A stretch of 57,284 nt of DNA from an uncultured Prevotellaceae bacterium (lineage in GTDB: Bacteria; Bacteroidota; Bacteroidia; Bacteroidales; Bacteroidaceae). Positions within the stretch are counted from its first letter, which is position 1. Every line of letters begins with the position of its first letter. The stretch covers positions 1 to 57,284 of the forward strand of contig OMXL01000028.1 in NCBI GenBank assembly GCA_900314985.1, given 5' to 3'. The notes below the pieces were generated by a model. The model was not told where the DNA came from and ran no database searches. It saw only the letters and a list, made by a program, of their open reading frames with translations. Below, piece after piece: positions 27,369-36,033 of this stretch. The position numbers and the translations under genes were made by a program.

Positions 27369-28420
27369 TGCAGACTTTTATGAACATCAATAAGATTATG
27401 CTATGGGGAATGGCTATGCTGATGGCCAGTTGTTCTGCTGACGAGGTCTCTGAGAATCAGCAACAAGGCATTGTCTCTTTTTCAACATCGATAGAGCATT
27501 ATGAGGGCGAACTCATCTCGCGTTCTAATCTCATTGGCAATACCTTTGAAGAGGGCGACAAAATAAAACTGAAGATAATATGTCCTTTCTCCTCGCACAC
27601 CGAGTTTGGCGAAACCACCTATGGCAACAGCTTCGATGCGTTCTGGCTATTGAAATGGAATGGTGCCTCATGGGCTACGTTGACAGCTGCAGACGGCTAT
27701 GATATCAATGGTGACTATAGCCCTTCGGCATCGCCTAATATCTACGAACGCTATGAGGCTCAGCAGACACCTTATGTCTATACGGCACAGACGTGGAGCG
27801 AGAAACAGATTTTTATTGCGGGTTCAGGTACTCGCGTGGAGCAGTATAGTGATGTGTTCCATGCTAACCAGACTAAGGCTGCCGACTATAAGGCCTGCGA
27901 CTTGCTGTGGGCACAGACCATCCAACAGACGGGCTCCTATAATGTACATCTCAGTTTCAAACATGTGATGGCTGCTCTGCTTATCACCGTCGATGCTGCT
28001 GAAGGTTTGACTATCACCCATGATGCCGTGCTGACACTTGAAGGTATGCCTGACATTGACCAAGCGGAGGTGATAGTGGGCGACTACTATGCTGAAAAAA
28101 GCAAGGTCAACTCCAACAGCTATGGCTATCAGAACAAGCATGCCTGTACTGCCGACCAGAATGGAAAGGTAATAGGTGTTGCCGTTATCGATGATTCCCA
28201 AAGAAAAGCATATACTGAGCCGATAGACCAGATTTCCCAAACGGCTACTTATACTGCATATAATGCTGGCAGCAAGGTGTATCGACTGATTGTACCGCCT
28301 TGTGAACTGACTAAGAATGCCACCTTCTGGCTCCGTGATGGCGAGAAACGCTATAGCATGAAGCTGAATCAGACGACTTTCGAGGCAGGCAAACTCTATA
28401 AAATTACGATGAAGATATGA
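27368..28420 (+). CDS. Fimbrillin family lipoprotein 10
   Basis: 350 aa from ATG 27368, whose A is shared with the preceding TAA (TAATG coupling); ATG 27380 (MNINKIMLWG) is an alternative. Lipobox MASC (Cys22). Ile-Ser-Arg-Ser is at Arg52. One pilin module: LSFKHVMAALLITVDAAEGL, RLIVPPCEL and FEAGKLYKITMKI at the end. It has no closing tryptophan strand after KITMKI, unlike members 2-6, so it may cap the pilus by having no exposed C-terminal extension. That last point is inference. Confidence 0.72.
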   Translation: MQTFMNINKIMLWGMAMLMASCSADEVSENQQQGIVSFSTSIEHYEGELISRSNLIGNTFEEGDKIKLKIICPFSSHTEFGETTYGNSFDAFWLLKWNGASWATLTAADGYDINGDYSPSASPNIYERYEAQQTPYVYTAQTWSEKQIFIAGSGTRVEQYSDVFHANQTKAADYKACDLLWAQTIQQTGSYNVHLSFKHVMAALLITVDAAEGLTITHDAVLTLEGMPDIDQAEVIVGDYYAEKSKVNSNSYGYQNKHACTADQNGKVIGVAVIDDSQRKAYTEPIDQISQTATYTAYNAGSKVYRLIVPPCELTKNATFWLRDGEKRYSMKLNQTTFEAGKLYKITMKI

Positions 28421-30333
28421 TGAACGCTTACAAGATATTTCTCTTTTCTGTAATGGCTCTCCTCATGGCGTGTAGCAACGAGGAAGACTCGTTGCTCTCT
28501 GATGCTGCGTTGGAGATGAAGGGTATTCGTGCTACGATTGACGATGAGATGCAGGTTACGCGTGCCGTTCCTAAATTAGGTGATGTCATAGGGCGTAGCG
28601 CGTTTACTGCAGACGACAAAATCGTGTTTACATCCATCAAACGTGCTAAAAATCCCTTGGAGGCGTTCACGTATAGCAACATTATTTATGCCTACGACGG
28701 AAACAGTTGGGAGCGCACAGAGGGTAATACTCCTGAAAAGATTTATTGGACTGATGGCGCTTCTTATCATACCTTCATCGGTTATAGTATACCGTCAAGC
28801 ACTTACCATTGGGAGACAGTTACCAATTCCACGGGAAGTAATACCTATGCCGGTGAGTTGGGTTACGGTCGCACGGAACTGGATTACACCTCTGGCAATG
28901 AGGCGTTGATGGCTGAAGACCTGCTGGTCAACTATAGTGATACCACGAAAGCAGAGTCTGATGGTCTTTCCACCAAGATTAAGTTTACACACGCTCTGAG
29001 TAATGTGCGCGTAGTAGTTAATATCAAAAATTTTGCTGCCAGCAGTAGTGCTGTCGATACACAGGTAGGTGTCAGCAATATGATACTCTACAGTCAGCCA
29101 TGTCTGTTTACGTGGGGTGCCAATAGTAAACACCTCACGGTAAAGGACTTCAGCGCACAGGGCACAGAGCATATCAAAGACCTTAAACTGTGGTGTCCTA
29201 AAGCTGATGGTGAAGGAACGGCACAAAGCAAGACCTATACCTTCTATGGTCTCACCACGCCCCAAGATGACACTTTCCATGCCATCAATGGCAACGACAT
29301 GTCGCTGACGTTCTCGTTTACTGTGACTTATCCGAATGCCATGAATCCCAGTGAGACGGTTACCAAGACCTACAAGGGCTCGTTCAGCAAGACGGTGAAC
29401 TTCTATTCTGGTAAATGTACCACCCTCAATATCTCGCTGAACCATAAGGACGAGCAGATGTTTATGGATGTGGAATACAACGACTGGAACTACGTGTCAA
29501 CACCCGACTTGGGAGAATTGTGTAAGAAGTCGACCTTTATGGATATCAATAGCAACGTAACCATCCACTCCGATGACGATGCTAATGTCTATGATGCCAC
29601 ATGGCTATATATGGATGCAAACGGCAAACTGATGGATATCTATGGCAACGACGGTTCGTCGGACTATCCCTTCCGTATCTCGTCAGCTTCACAGTTGCTG
29701 TCGTTTGCCAAAGAGGTAAACAACGGTTTGGACTTTGAAGATAAATATGTCCGCTTGGATGCCGATATCACCATGCAGGCCAGCACGGCGAAGACGAATG
29801 TAGAAGACACAACATCTACTACGAAGGCAGTGAGTTGGATGGGTATCGGTGATGCTACTCATCCGTTCAATGGTACTTTCCTGGGTGGCGACCGTTATAT
29901 CAATCGTTTGTATGGCAGTCCGCTGTTTATGAACTTAGGTGAGAAAGCCTGTATTGAGCAACTGCAGATTACCACAATCGGCAGTATTTCGGGTGGTGGC
30001 GCTTTAACTGAGACGAATGCTGGTGTTATTGGCGCTTGCAAGGTCGTTGACGACGTCACAGTAGCCGTTGGCGGTGGCGCTTTGGTGGGAACTAATAGTG
30101 GTATTATTTATGCCAGCTATCACACGGGTACAACTCCACTCGTAGGTACGGAGAATGGCCATACCGTTGGTTGTTATACGGCAAACGATATCGTCTCCTT
30201 TGATGAGTCTCACCTGAAGGACCTTATTACCAGACTGAATACAGCCCTTACAACCTTGTATTCCACTCATACGAATCTTACCCAGTATAAGTATGTTTAT
30301 GCTACAGCTGATTACCCCATAATTCAGAAATGA
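28417..30333 (+). CDS. Fimbrillin-like lipoprotein 11 with GLUG-type C-terminus (last gene of operon)
   Basis: 638 aa, overlapping the previous gene by 4 nt (ATGA). Signal MMNAYKIFLFSVMALLMAC (Cys19). Val-Thr-Arg-Ala is at Arg49. Pilin module: IKFTHALSNVRVVVNIKN, SGKCTTLNISLNHK, closing VEYNDWNYVSTPDLGE near residue 355. The C-terminal part begins with a typical repeat-domain entry (YPFRISSASQLLSFAKEVN, YVRLDADITM, WMGIGDATHPFNGTFLGGDRYI), then GGGALVGTNSGIIYASYHTG, a GLUG-like repeat. The FRISSASQLL ... LDADITM entry is common in Bacteroidales surface proteins. Probable tip subunit; a hairpin terminator follows. Confidence 0.75.
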   Translation: MMNAYKIFLFSVMALLMACSNEEDSLLSDAALEMKGIRATIDDEMQVTRAVPKLGDVIGRSAFTADDKIVFTSIKRAKNPLEAFTYSNIIYAYDGNSWERTEGNTPEKIYWTDGASYHTFIGYSIPSSTYHWETVTNSTGSNTYAGELGYGRTELDYTSGNEALMAEDLLVNYSDTTKAESDGLSTKIKFTHALSNVRVVVNIKNFAASSSAVDTQVGVSNMILYSQPCLFTWGANSKHLTVKDFSAQGTEHIKDLKLWCPKADGEGTAQSKTYTFYGLTTPQDDTFHAINGNDMSLTFSFTVTYPNAMNPSETVTKTYKGSFSKTVNFYSGKCTTLNISLNHKDEQMFMDVEYNDWNYVSTPDLGELCKKSTFMDINSNVTIHSDDDANVYDATWLYMDANGKLMDIYGNDGSSDYPFRISSASQLLSFAKEVNNGLDFEDKYVRLDADITMQASTAKTNVEDTTSTTKAVSWMGIGDATHPFNGTFLGGDRYINRLYGSPLFMNLGEKACIEQLQITTIGSISGGGALTETNAGVIGACKVVDDVTVAVGGGALVGTNSGIIYASYHTGTTPLVGTENGHTVGCYTANDIVSFDESHLKDLITRLNTALTTLYSTHTNLTQYKYVYATADYPIIQK

Positions 30334-30400
30334 CTATTCCGAGCTGAAGAGTAGTAACGGAAATCGATTTAATAATTTCGGGTTTGGCTGAATAAAACAG

Positions 30401-30428
30401 GGCGTTCGCTGAAAATGGACAGCGGACG
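30401..30428 (+). terminator. Hairpin after the fimbrial operon
   Basis: GCGTTCGCTG (30401-30410) pairs with CAGCGGACGC (30419-30428), one G-T wobble, 8-nt loop. Only a weak T tract follows, so termination strength is uncertain. Confidence 0.55.
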
Positions 30429-30527
30429 CTTAAACTATTCATGTGTCATGGCGTCAAAAGAATAGAAAACAGAACAACATAACTGTTTGAAATTCAACAA
30501 GAAAAATTAATAACTAATTAAAAGTAC

Positions 30528-30872
30528 ATGAATATGAAAAAGATGATTTTAACACTGGTTGCCATGATGGCAGTAACGTTTGGTTTTGCAAAGAATAGTG
30601 CTGACAAGCGATTTGACATGAGTTGTGATATCTATCGTCTTTCTGTCACGCTCGACCTCGACGAGCAGCAGATGGATGCAGTAGAGGAGATTCAGGATAA
30701 CTTCAGCAACGAGATGCAGTCGTTGGCATCACTGAAGGGCTTCCAGCAGAGATTCGGTATTCGTCAGGCAGTCAGAAAGGACGCTGAACAGATGAGACAG
30801 GTGCTTAACGACAAACAGTTCCACACCTATATGCGCATCCTGCTAACGACGCTTCGCAACAGACAGCTCTAA
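30528..30872 (+). CDS. Small exported helical protein (Spy/DUF4890-like)
   Basis: 114 aa with a cleavable signal peptide (M-N-M-K-K-M-I-L then hydrophobic to FGFA); ATG 30534 is an equally good start. The mature part is a short helical protein: YRLSVTLDLDEQQMDAVEEI, FSNEMQSLASL and DAEQMRQVLNDKQFHTYMRI. The pattern L-x-L-x-x-x-Q followed by a later L-x-x-x-Q-x-x-x-Y resembles Spy/CpxP-type LTxxQ periplasmic proteins. No partner is nearby. A strong terminator follows directly, so it is a single-gene unit. Confidence 0.55.
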   Translation: MNMKKMILTLVAMMAVTFGFAKNSADKRFDMSCDIYRLSVTLDLDEQQMDAVEEIQDNFSNEMQSLASLKGFQQRFGIRQAVRKDAEQMRQVLNDKQFHTYMRILLTTLRNRQL

Positions 30873-30895
30873 GCAAAAAGAGATAAATAGTTATC

Positions 30896-30925
30896 ACGGG
30901 AGGACCAACGTCCTCCCGTTTTTTG
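30896..30925 (+). terminator. Rho-independent terminator
   Basis: Perfect 10-bp stem ACGGGAGGAC/GTCCTCCCGT (30896-30905, 30910-30919) with CAAC loop, followed by six Ts. Confidence 0.92.
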
Positions 30926-30948
30926 TTGTATGAAGATACAACGAAGAA

Positions 30949-30980
30949 TTTGGTGGTGTGGAAAAAATATACTACCTTTG
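30949..30980 (+). promoter_or_regulatory. engB promoter
   Basis: TTTG at 30949-30952, 20-nt spacer, TACCTTTG at 30973-30980; start codon of engB 21 nt downstream. Confidence 0.8.
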
Positions 30981-31001
30981 CACACAGAAAATAGTACTAT
31001 T

Positions 31002-31604
31002 ATGGAAATCAAGCAAGCAGAATTCTCCCTGTCAGCTCCTGTGGTGTCAATGTGTCCGAAGGATACAAAGCCAGAATACGCCTTTATTGGTCGCTCGAAT
31101 GTGGGTAAGTCGAGTCTGATCAATATGCTGACCAACAACAAGAAGTTGGCGAAGACTTCATCGACGCCAGGTAAGACGTTGCTCATCAACCACTTTATCA
31201 TAAATAAGGAGTGGTATCTCGTCGACCTGCCTGGCTATGGCTATGCCAAGCGCTCGAAGAAGGAGGTGGACAAGTTGGACCAGATGATTCGTGGCTATAT
31301 CTTGCAGCGCGAACAGCTGGTCAACGTCTTCGTGTTGGTGGATATCCGTCTGGAACCACAGAAGATAGACCTGGAATTTATCGACTGGCTGGGCTTGTCG
31401 AGCATTCCCTTTGCCATCGTCTTTACCAAGGCCGACAAGCTGACGCCCAATAAAGCACGTCAGGCTGTAGAGTCTTATAAGAAGAAACTGCTGGAGACTT
31501 GGGAAGAGTTGCCACCTGTATTTCTGACGTCATCAGAAAAGAAGGATGGTCGCGACGATGTGCTTGATTACATTGATCAGATCAACAAGTCGCTGAAGGC
31601 ATGA
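31002..31604 (+). CDS. engB: Ribosome biogenesis GTPase EngB/YsxC (YihA family)
   Basis: 200 aa. ATG 31002 ([13 protein letters not shown]) is preferred over an upstream in-frame ATG at 30930 that lies before the promoter. G1 GRSNVGKS, G3 DLPGYG, G4 TKAD and G5 SSE are all present, as is the family's KTSSTPGKT switch region. This essential GTPase helps assemble the large ribosomal subunit in the cytoplasm. It overlaps the ABC-F gene by 4 nt (ATGA), so the two are co-translated. Two pieces of a second, broken copy lie at 1757-1866 and 5297-5347. Confidence 0.95.
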   Translation: MEIKQAEFSLSAPVVSMCPKDTKPEYAFIGRSNVGKSSLINMLTNNKKLAKTSSTPGKTLLINHFIINKEWYLVDLPGYGYAKRSKKEVDKLDQMIRGYILQREQLVNVFVLVDIRLEPQKIDLEFIDWLGLSSIPFAIVFTKADKLTPNKARQAVESYKKKLLETWEELPPVFLTSSEKKDGRDDVLDYIDQINKSLKA

Positions 31605-33370
31605 TCCCATATCTTGACGTTCAACACTTATCGAAGTCGTTCGGTGCCCTGCAACTGTTCAGCGACATCAGCTTCTCCATTGGCGAAGGCCAGAAGGTGG
31701 GACTGATAGCCAAGAATGGTACGGGTAAGTCAACATTGTTGTCGATACTTTCTGGCAAGGAGGGTTACGACAGTGGTAGCATTGTCTTCCGTCGTGACCT
31801 GAAGGTGGGCATGCTGGAACAGTCGCCCGTCTTCGACCCTGACGAGACGGTACTTGACGCCTGCTTCAACCACCAGGGCGATCCAGAGAAGGTGTTGAGA
31901 GCTAAACAGGTGTTGACCCAACTGAAGATTCGTAATCTCGAGCAGCCGATGGGACAGTTGAGTGGTGGTCAGCAGAAACGTGTAGCGTTGGCCAACGTAC
32001 TGCTGACGGAGCCCGATCTGCTGATACTTGACGAGCCTACCAACCACCTCGATCTTGAAATGATTGAATGGTTGGAGGGTTACTTGTCGCGCGGCAATAA
32101 AACACTGCTGATGGTAACGCACGACCGCTACTTCCTGGATCGTGTGTGTTCGGTGATTCTTGAACTTGACGACCATACCATCTATACCTATCGTGGCAAC
32201 TATGCCTACTATCTGGAGAAACGCCAGGAGCGCATCGACAATCGTAGGGCAGAGATAGCGCGTGCCAACAACCTGTATCGCACAGAGTTGGAATGGATGC
32301 GTCGCATGCCACAAGCTCGTGGTCACAAAGCTCGCTACCGCGAGGAGGCTTTCTACGAATTGGAGAAGGTGGCCAAGCAGCGCTTGGAAGAGCGCCAGCT
32401 GAGACTGAAGGCTTCTAATGTATATATCGGTAGCAAGATCTTTGAATGCCAGTATATCTCGAAAGCCTTCGACAATACTGTTATCCTCAAGGATTTCTAC
32501 TATAACTTCTCGCGCTTCGAGAAGATGGGCATTGTGGGAAATAATGGTACGGGCAAGTCGACATTCATCAAGATGCTGCTGGGATTAGAGCCAGTAGATG
32601 ACGGCCGCATCGTGATAGGTGATACAGTGCGCTTCGGGTATTTCTCGCAGGAAGGTCTGCAATTCAATGAGAACCAAAAGGTTATCGATGTGATAACAGA
32701 TATTGCAGACTATGTGGAGTTGGGCGGTGGTCGCAAGATGAGTGCCTCACAGCTGTTGCAGTATTTCCTGTTTACCCCAGAGCAACAATATAATTATGTA
32801 TATAAGCTGAGCGGTGGTGAACGCAGGAAACTGTACCTCTGCACAGTGCTGATGAAGAACCCCAACTTCCTGGTGCTTGACGAGCCTACCAACGACCTCG
32901 ACATCGTGACGCTACAGATACTGGAAGAATACCTACAAGACTTCCCTGGCTGTGTCATCGTCGTCTCGCACGACCGCTACTTCATGGACAAGGTGGTGGA
33001 CCACCTGTTGGTGTTCAAGGGACAGGGCGAAATCAAAGACTTCCCTGGCAACTATACGCAGTATAGGGAGTGGGAGAAGGAGCCTACCCCCGGCCCCTCC
33101 CAAGTAGGAGGGGAGAAAAAGGCGGATTCTAGTAAGATTAGTTATCGACATGACGACCGTCGCCGTCTTTCCTTCAAGGAGAAGCGTGAGATGGAGCAGC
33201 TAGAGAAGGACATCGCTGCACTGGAGGATGAGAAGAAACAGATAGAGGAGGCACTGTGTGGCGGTGTGACCTCTGTCGACGAGATAACGGCTATGAGCAA
33301 GCGACTGCCAGTGCTCAATGAAGAGTTAGACGAGAAGTCGATGCGATGGCTGGAACTGAGTGATATCTGA
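31601..33370 (+). CDS. ABC-F family ATPase
   Basis: 589 aa, soluble, with two ATP-binding domains and no membrane helices. Domain 1: Walker [13 protein letters not shown] (about 34-45), signature LSGGQQKR, Walker [14 protein letters not shown]. Domain 2: [32 protein letters not shown]. An Arg/Glu-rich linker (about 230-270) separates them and a helical C-terminal extension ends the protein ([20 protein letters not shown]). ABC-F proteins act on the ribosome, some as resistance or translation factors; the subtype cannot be told here. A palindromic repeat has inserted near the C-terminus and is translated as [10 protein letters not shown]. Co-translated with engB. Confidence 0.9.
   Translation: MIPYLDVQHLSKSFGALQLFSDISFSIGEGQKVGLIAKNGTGKSTLLSILSGKEGYDSGSIVFRRDLKVGMLEQSPVFDPDETVLDACFNHQGDPEKVLRAKQVLTQLKIRNLEQPMGQLSGGQQKRVALANVLLTEPDLLILDEPTNHLDLEMIEWLEGYLSRGNKTLLMVTHDRYFLDRVCSVILELDDHTIYTYRGNYAYYLEKRQERIDNRRAEIARANNLYRTELEWMRRMPQARGHKARYREEAFYELEKVAKQRLEERQLRLKASNVYIGSKIFECQYISKAFDNTVILKDFYYNFSRFEKMGIVGNNGTGKSTFIKMLLGLEPVDDGRIVIGDTVRFGYFSQEGLQFNENQKVIDVITDIADYVELGGGRKMSASQLLQYFLFTPEQQYNYVYKLSGGERRKLYLCTVLMKNPNFLVLDEPTNDLDIVTLQILEEYLQDFPGCVIVVSHDRYFMDKVVDHLLVFKGQGEIKDFPGNYTQYREWEKEPTPGPSQVGGEKKADSSKISYRHDDRRRLSFKEKREMEQLEKDIAALEDEKKQIEEALCGGVTSVDEITAMSKRLPVLNEELDEKSMRWLELSDI
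33082..33114 (+). repeat. Palindromic GC-rich repeat inserted inside the ABC-F gene
   Basis: CCCCTCC (33094-33100) and GGAGGGG (33107-33113) form an inverted repeat in an otherwise AT-richer gene. Preceded by CCTACCCCCGG. It adds about 11 in-frame residues ([11 protein letters not shown]) in the linker before the C-terminal coiled coil. Such sequences are common between genes in Bacteroidota. Confidence 0.7.
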
Positions 33371-33371
33371 C

Positions 33372-33413
33372 TTTGAACTTTGAACTTTGAACATTGAACA
33401 TTGAACATTGATG
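33372..33413 (+). repeat. Heptamer array (T/A)TTGAAC ending in the recR start codon
   Basis: Units of 7 bp from 33372; TTTGAAC, TTTGAAC-like and ATTGAAC units run in phase from one base after the ABC-F stop. The sixth unit reads ATTGATG and supplies the recR ATG (33411-33413). There is no room for a conventional leader or ribosome-binding site. Confidence 0.85.
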
Positions 33414-34031
33414 ACGCAACAACAATATCCATCGGAACTGCTGGAGAAGGCGGTGCAGGAATTCAGCAAACTGCCTGGTGTGGGGCGTAAGACGGCCTTG
33501 CGACTGGTGCTGCATCTGTTGCGCCAAGATACTGACGAGGTGATGCAGTTTACGGAGACCATTGCCCACATGCGACAGGAGGTGAAACACTGTCGTATCT
33601 GCCATAACATTAGCGACAGTGAGGTGTGTCCCATCTGTAGCGACCCACGTCGTGACGAGTCGACCATCTGCGTGGTGGAGAACATCCAGGACGTGATGGC
33701 TGTGGAGAATACCCAGCAGTATCAGGGTCTGTACCATGTATTGGGTGGCGTCATCTCGCCCATGGATGGCGTTGGACCTGCTGATCTGGAGATAGAGTCG
33801 CTGGTGGAGCGAGTGAAAGAGGGTGGCGTGAAAGAGGTGATATTGGCGCTGAGCTCCACGATGGAGGGCGACACCACCAATTTCTACATCTTCCGCAAAT
33901 TGGCACCCTTTACGGATGTGAAGCTGACCATCATAGCACGAGGCATCAGCGTGGGCGATGAGTTGGAATATACCGACGAGGTGACGCTGGGACGCTCGAT
34001 ACTGAACAGAACACCCTTTGAGGGGAAGTGA
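33411..34031 (+). CDS. recR: Recombination mediator protein RecR
   Basis: 206 aa. ATG 33411 is used; the codon before it (TTG) belongs to the repeat array. N-terminal helix-hairpin-helix ([15 protein letters not shown], residues about 20-34), a zinc finger C-x2-C ... C-P-I-C ([16 protein letters not shown]), then a Toprim domain ([49 protein letters not shown]) and the C-terminal [19 protein letters not shown]. RecR works with RecF and RecO to load RecA at gapped DNA. Length is typical. Both ends are bounded by heptamer arrays: the stop codon at 34029-34031 lies in the next array's first unit. Confidence 0.95.
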   Translation: MTQQQYPSELLEKAVQEFSKLPGVGRKTALRLVLHLLRQDTDEVMQFTETIAHMRQEVKHCRICHNISDSEVCPICSDPRRDESTICVVENIQDVMAVENTQQYQGLYHVLGGVISPMDGVGPADLEIESLVERVKEGGVKEVILALSSTMEGDTTNFYIFRKLAPFTDVKLTIIARGISVGDELEYTDEVTLGRSILNRTPFEGK

Positions 34032-34181
34032 ATAGTGAACATTGAACGTTGAACATTGAACGTTGAACATTGAACGTTGAACATTGAACGTTGAACATTG
34101 AACGTTGAACATTGAACGTTGAACATTGAACATTAACATTGAACATTAAGCATTAAGCATTATGCATTAAGCATTAAAGAA
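34028..34181 (+). repeat. 22-unit phased heptamer array between recR and the next gene
   Basis: From 34028 every 7 bp starts a new unit without a slip for 22 units: GTGAATA, GTGAACA, then alternating TTGAACG/TTGAACA (a 14-bp higher-order period), then TTAACAT, TGAACAT, TAAGCAT x2, TATGCAT, TAAGCAT, TAAAGAA. It starts on the recR stop and ends one base before the ATG at 34183. Spacer-free, so not a CRISPR. Confidence 0.95.
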
Positions 34182-34182
34182 T

Positions 34183-34422
34183 ATGAACGCAGAAACAATA
34201 CAATTCCTGTTGACGACGCTGATGGAGCTGGCCACACTGGTGTGTGCCTATGCTGCCTTGCGTCTGTATAAAAAGAAGTGGCAGCCACGTATGGCGATGC
34301 TCCTGGTACCGCTGTTGGCTAATGCCATTTTGTATGCTATCTACGAAACGACACCTTTCTTTTATTTAGGTGTCATCCTCTTACTCTGTATCCCCTTCGT
34401 ATGGCCAAGAAAATCTGCATAG
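34183..34422 (+). CDS. Small two- or three-helix membrane protein
   Basis: 79 aa. Hydrophobic stretches at about 7-25, 38-53 and 57-74, separated by a basic loop (RLYKKKWQPRM), so it probably spans the inner membrane two or three times. It overlaps the glycosyltransferase gene by 22 nt and is likely co-expressed with it. I do not recognise the family. A role linked to the glycosyltransferase, for example as a membrane partner, is a guess from position only. Confidence 0.55.
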   Translation: MNAETIQFLLTTLMELATLVCAYAALRLYKKKWQPRMAMLLVPLLANAILYAIYETTPFFYLGVILLLCIPFVWPRKSA

Positions 34423-35261
34423 TCATTGTCAGCTATAACGTCTGCCAACTGTTGGACGAGTGTCTGCAGAGTGTGAAGCGTGCCCTGCAGGGCATCGATG
34501 GTGAGATCTATGTGGTGGATAACCTGTCGACGGATGGTACGGTAGAAACCCTGCAACCTCGTCATCCCGACGTGCATTTCATTGCCAACAAGCAGAATGT
34601 GGGGTTTGCCTGTGCCAACAATCAGGCCATTCGCTGTACTGATTCAGAGTATGTATTGCTGCTGAATCCTGATACGGTGGTCTATGAGAATACCCTGCGT
34701 GGTGTACTCGACTTCATGGATCAACACCCGGAGGCGGGTGGGGCAGGCGTGCGTATGCTGACACGTGAAGGAAAGCCTGCGCCAGAGTCGCGTCGTGCCA
34801 TTCCTACACCATGGGTGGCCATGCTGAAGATGTTAGGAGCTACCCGTCGCTACTATATGAGTCATCTGTCGTGGGACGAGCCCGGACAGATAGAAGCCAT
34901 CAGTGGTGCCTTCTGTATGTTGCGTCGTAAGGCTCTCGACCAGATAGGACTGCTCGATGAAGACTATTTTATGTATGGTGAGGATATTGACCTCAGCTAC
35001 CGACTGTTGAAAGGTGGTTGGCAGAACTGGTACCTGCCCTTCGACATTATTCATTATAAGGGTGAGTCGACGCAGAAGTCTACCTTCCGCTATGTTCATA
35101 CCTTCTATCAGGCGATGCTCATCTTCTTCCGTAAACACTACGGCCATCTGAGCATCTTCTTCTCACTACCTATTCAGCTGGCTATCTATTTTCGTGCCCT
35201 CATGGCACTGATGCAGATGATGGGTAGCCGTTTCCACCACTTATTACATCCGCGCCCATGA
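34401..35261 (+). CDS. Glycosyltransferase family 2 (rhamnosyltransferase-like)
   Basis: 286 aa. GT-A fold signatures: ICIVIVSYNVCQLLDECLQS (start), EIYVVDNLSTDGTVE, VLLLNPDTVV (the D-x-D-like nucleotide-sugar site), AISGAFCMLRRKALDQIGLLDEDYFMYGEDIDLSYR with the acceptor-side GEDIDLSYR motif of WbbL-like rhamnosyltransferases, then FDIIHYKGESTQKS. A C-terminal hydrophobic patch suggests membrane association. Expected to add a sugar to a cell-surface glycan such as lipopolysaccharide or capsule. Start ATG 34401 lies inside the preceding small gene; overlaps the acetyltransferase by 4 nt. Confidence 0.88.
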   Translation: MAKKICIVIVSYNVCQLLDECLQSVKRALQGIDGEIYVVDNLSTDGTVETLQPRHPDVHFIANKQNVGFACANNQAIRCTDSEYVLLLNPDTVVYENTLRGVLDFMDQHPEAGGAGVRMLTREGKPAPESRRAIPTPWVAMLKMLGATRRYYMSHLSWDEPGQIEAISGAFCMLRRKALDQIGLLDEDYFMYGEDIDLSYRLLKGGWQNWYLPFDIIHYKGESTQKSTFRYVHTFYQAMLIFFRKHYGHLSIFFSLPIQLAIYFRALMALMQMMGSRFHHLLHPRP

Positions 35262-35752
35262 CATTACGTGCTTTAGAACCTGAGGATCTGGATTTGCTCT
35301 ACCAGATAGAGAACAACAGAGAGTTATGGCAGGTGGGTGCCACCAACGTGCCCTACAGTCGCTATACGTTGCACGACTACATCGCCACATCCAGCGACGA
35401 CATCTTTGCTGACCGTCAGGTGCGCCTGATTGTGGAGAACGAGCAGGGTGAGGCAGTGGGCATAGCTGACCTGGTGCATTTTGATCCACAGCATCAGCGT
35501 GCCGAGGTGGGTATTGTCATCCTGCCAGCCTTCCGACGCAAGGGTTATGCAGCGGCAGCCATTCAGGCATTATGCGACTATGCCATACGTATTGTTCACT
35601 TGCATCAGCTCTATGCTATCATCGATCAGACAAATGTGGCGGCAGTCTCTTTGTTCAAGAAAGAAGGCTTTACAACCCAAAATGTGCTCTCAGAATGGCT
35701 CTTTGATGGTCGAAAATACCATGATGCGGTGCTAATGCAAAGATTTTTATAA
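35258..35752 (+). CDS. GNAT family N-acetyltransferase (RimL/SpeG-like)
   Basis: 164 aa. RALEPEDLDLLYQIENNREL at the start is typical of RimJ/RimL-type GNATs. The acetyl-CoA loop appears as AEVGIVILPAFRRKGYAAAA (R-R-K-G-Y-A, motif A) and the C-terminal part LYAIIDQTNVAAVSLFKKEGF is motif B. It transfers an acetyl group from acetyl-CoA to an amine; the substrate (protein N-terminus, polyamine or antibiotic) cannot be told. Translationally coupled to the glycosyltransferase by a 4-nt overlap. Confidence 0.87.
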   Translation: MTLRALEPEDLDLLYQIENNRELWQVGATNVPYSRYTLHDYIATSSDDIFADRQVRLIVENEQGEAVGIADLVHFDPQHQRAEVGIVILPAFRRKGYAAAAIQALCDYAIRIVHLHQLYAIIDQTNVAAVSLFKKEGFTTQNVLSEWLFDGRKYHDAVLMQRFL

Positions 35753-35769
35753 ACTTTTCGCGAAAAAGT

Positions 35770-35800
35770 TTTGTATATCCAAAAATTCTTATTACCTTTG
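35770..35800 (+). promoter_or_regulatory. tRNA-Asp promoter
   Basis: TTTG at 35770-35773, 19-nt spacer, TACCTTTG at 35793-35800; the first tRNA begins 30 nt later. Confidence 0.85.
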
Positions 35801-35830
35801 CACCCGCAAAACGACAAACGATGCAACTCT

Positions 35831-35907
35831 GGTGCGTTAGTTCAGTAGGTTAGAATGCCTGCCTGTCACGCAGGAGGTCACGAGTTCGAGTCTCGTACGC
35901 ACCGCCA
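35831..35907 (+). tRNA. tRNA-Asp (anticodon GTC), copy 1
   Basis: 77 nt with encoded CCA. Acceptor stem GGTGCGT/ACGCACC, D-loop TTCAGTAGGTTAGA, anticodon stem CCTGC/GCAGG around CTGTCAC (anticodon GTC), T loop GTTCGAGTC. Discriminator G, as expected for tRNA-Asp. Confidence 0.97.
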
Positions 35908-35945
35908 AATTGTAAATCGTAAATCGTCACATTGCAAATCATATT

Positions 35946-36022
35946 GGTGCGTTAGTTCAGTAGGTTAGAATGCCTGCCTGTCACGCAGGAGGTCACGAGT
36001 TCGAGTCTCGTACGCACCGCCA
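35946..36022 (+). tRNA. tRNA-Asp (anticodon GTC), copy 2
   Basis: Identical over all 77 nt to copy 1; the duplicated unit is 115 bp. The 38-nt spacer contains two GTAAATC heptamers. Both tRNAs share one promoter and one terminator. Confidence 0.97.
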
Positions 36023-36033
36023 AAAACTTAGAA

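Noticed and set aside
34028-34181. CRISPR array
   Set aside because: The array has 7-bp units with no spacers and no cas genes nearby.
35831-36022. tRNA-Asp duplication as integration (att) site
   Set aside because: Both copies are full length and share promoter and terminator, and no integrase is near.
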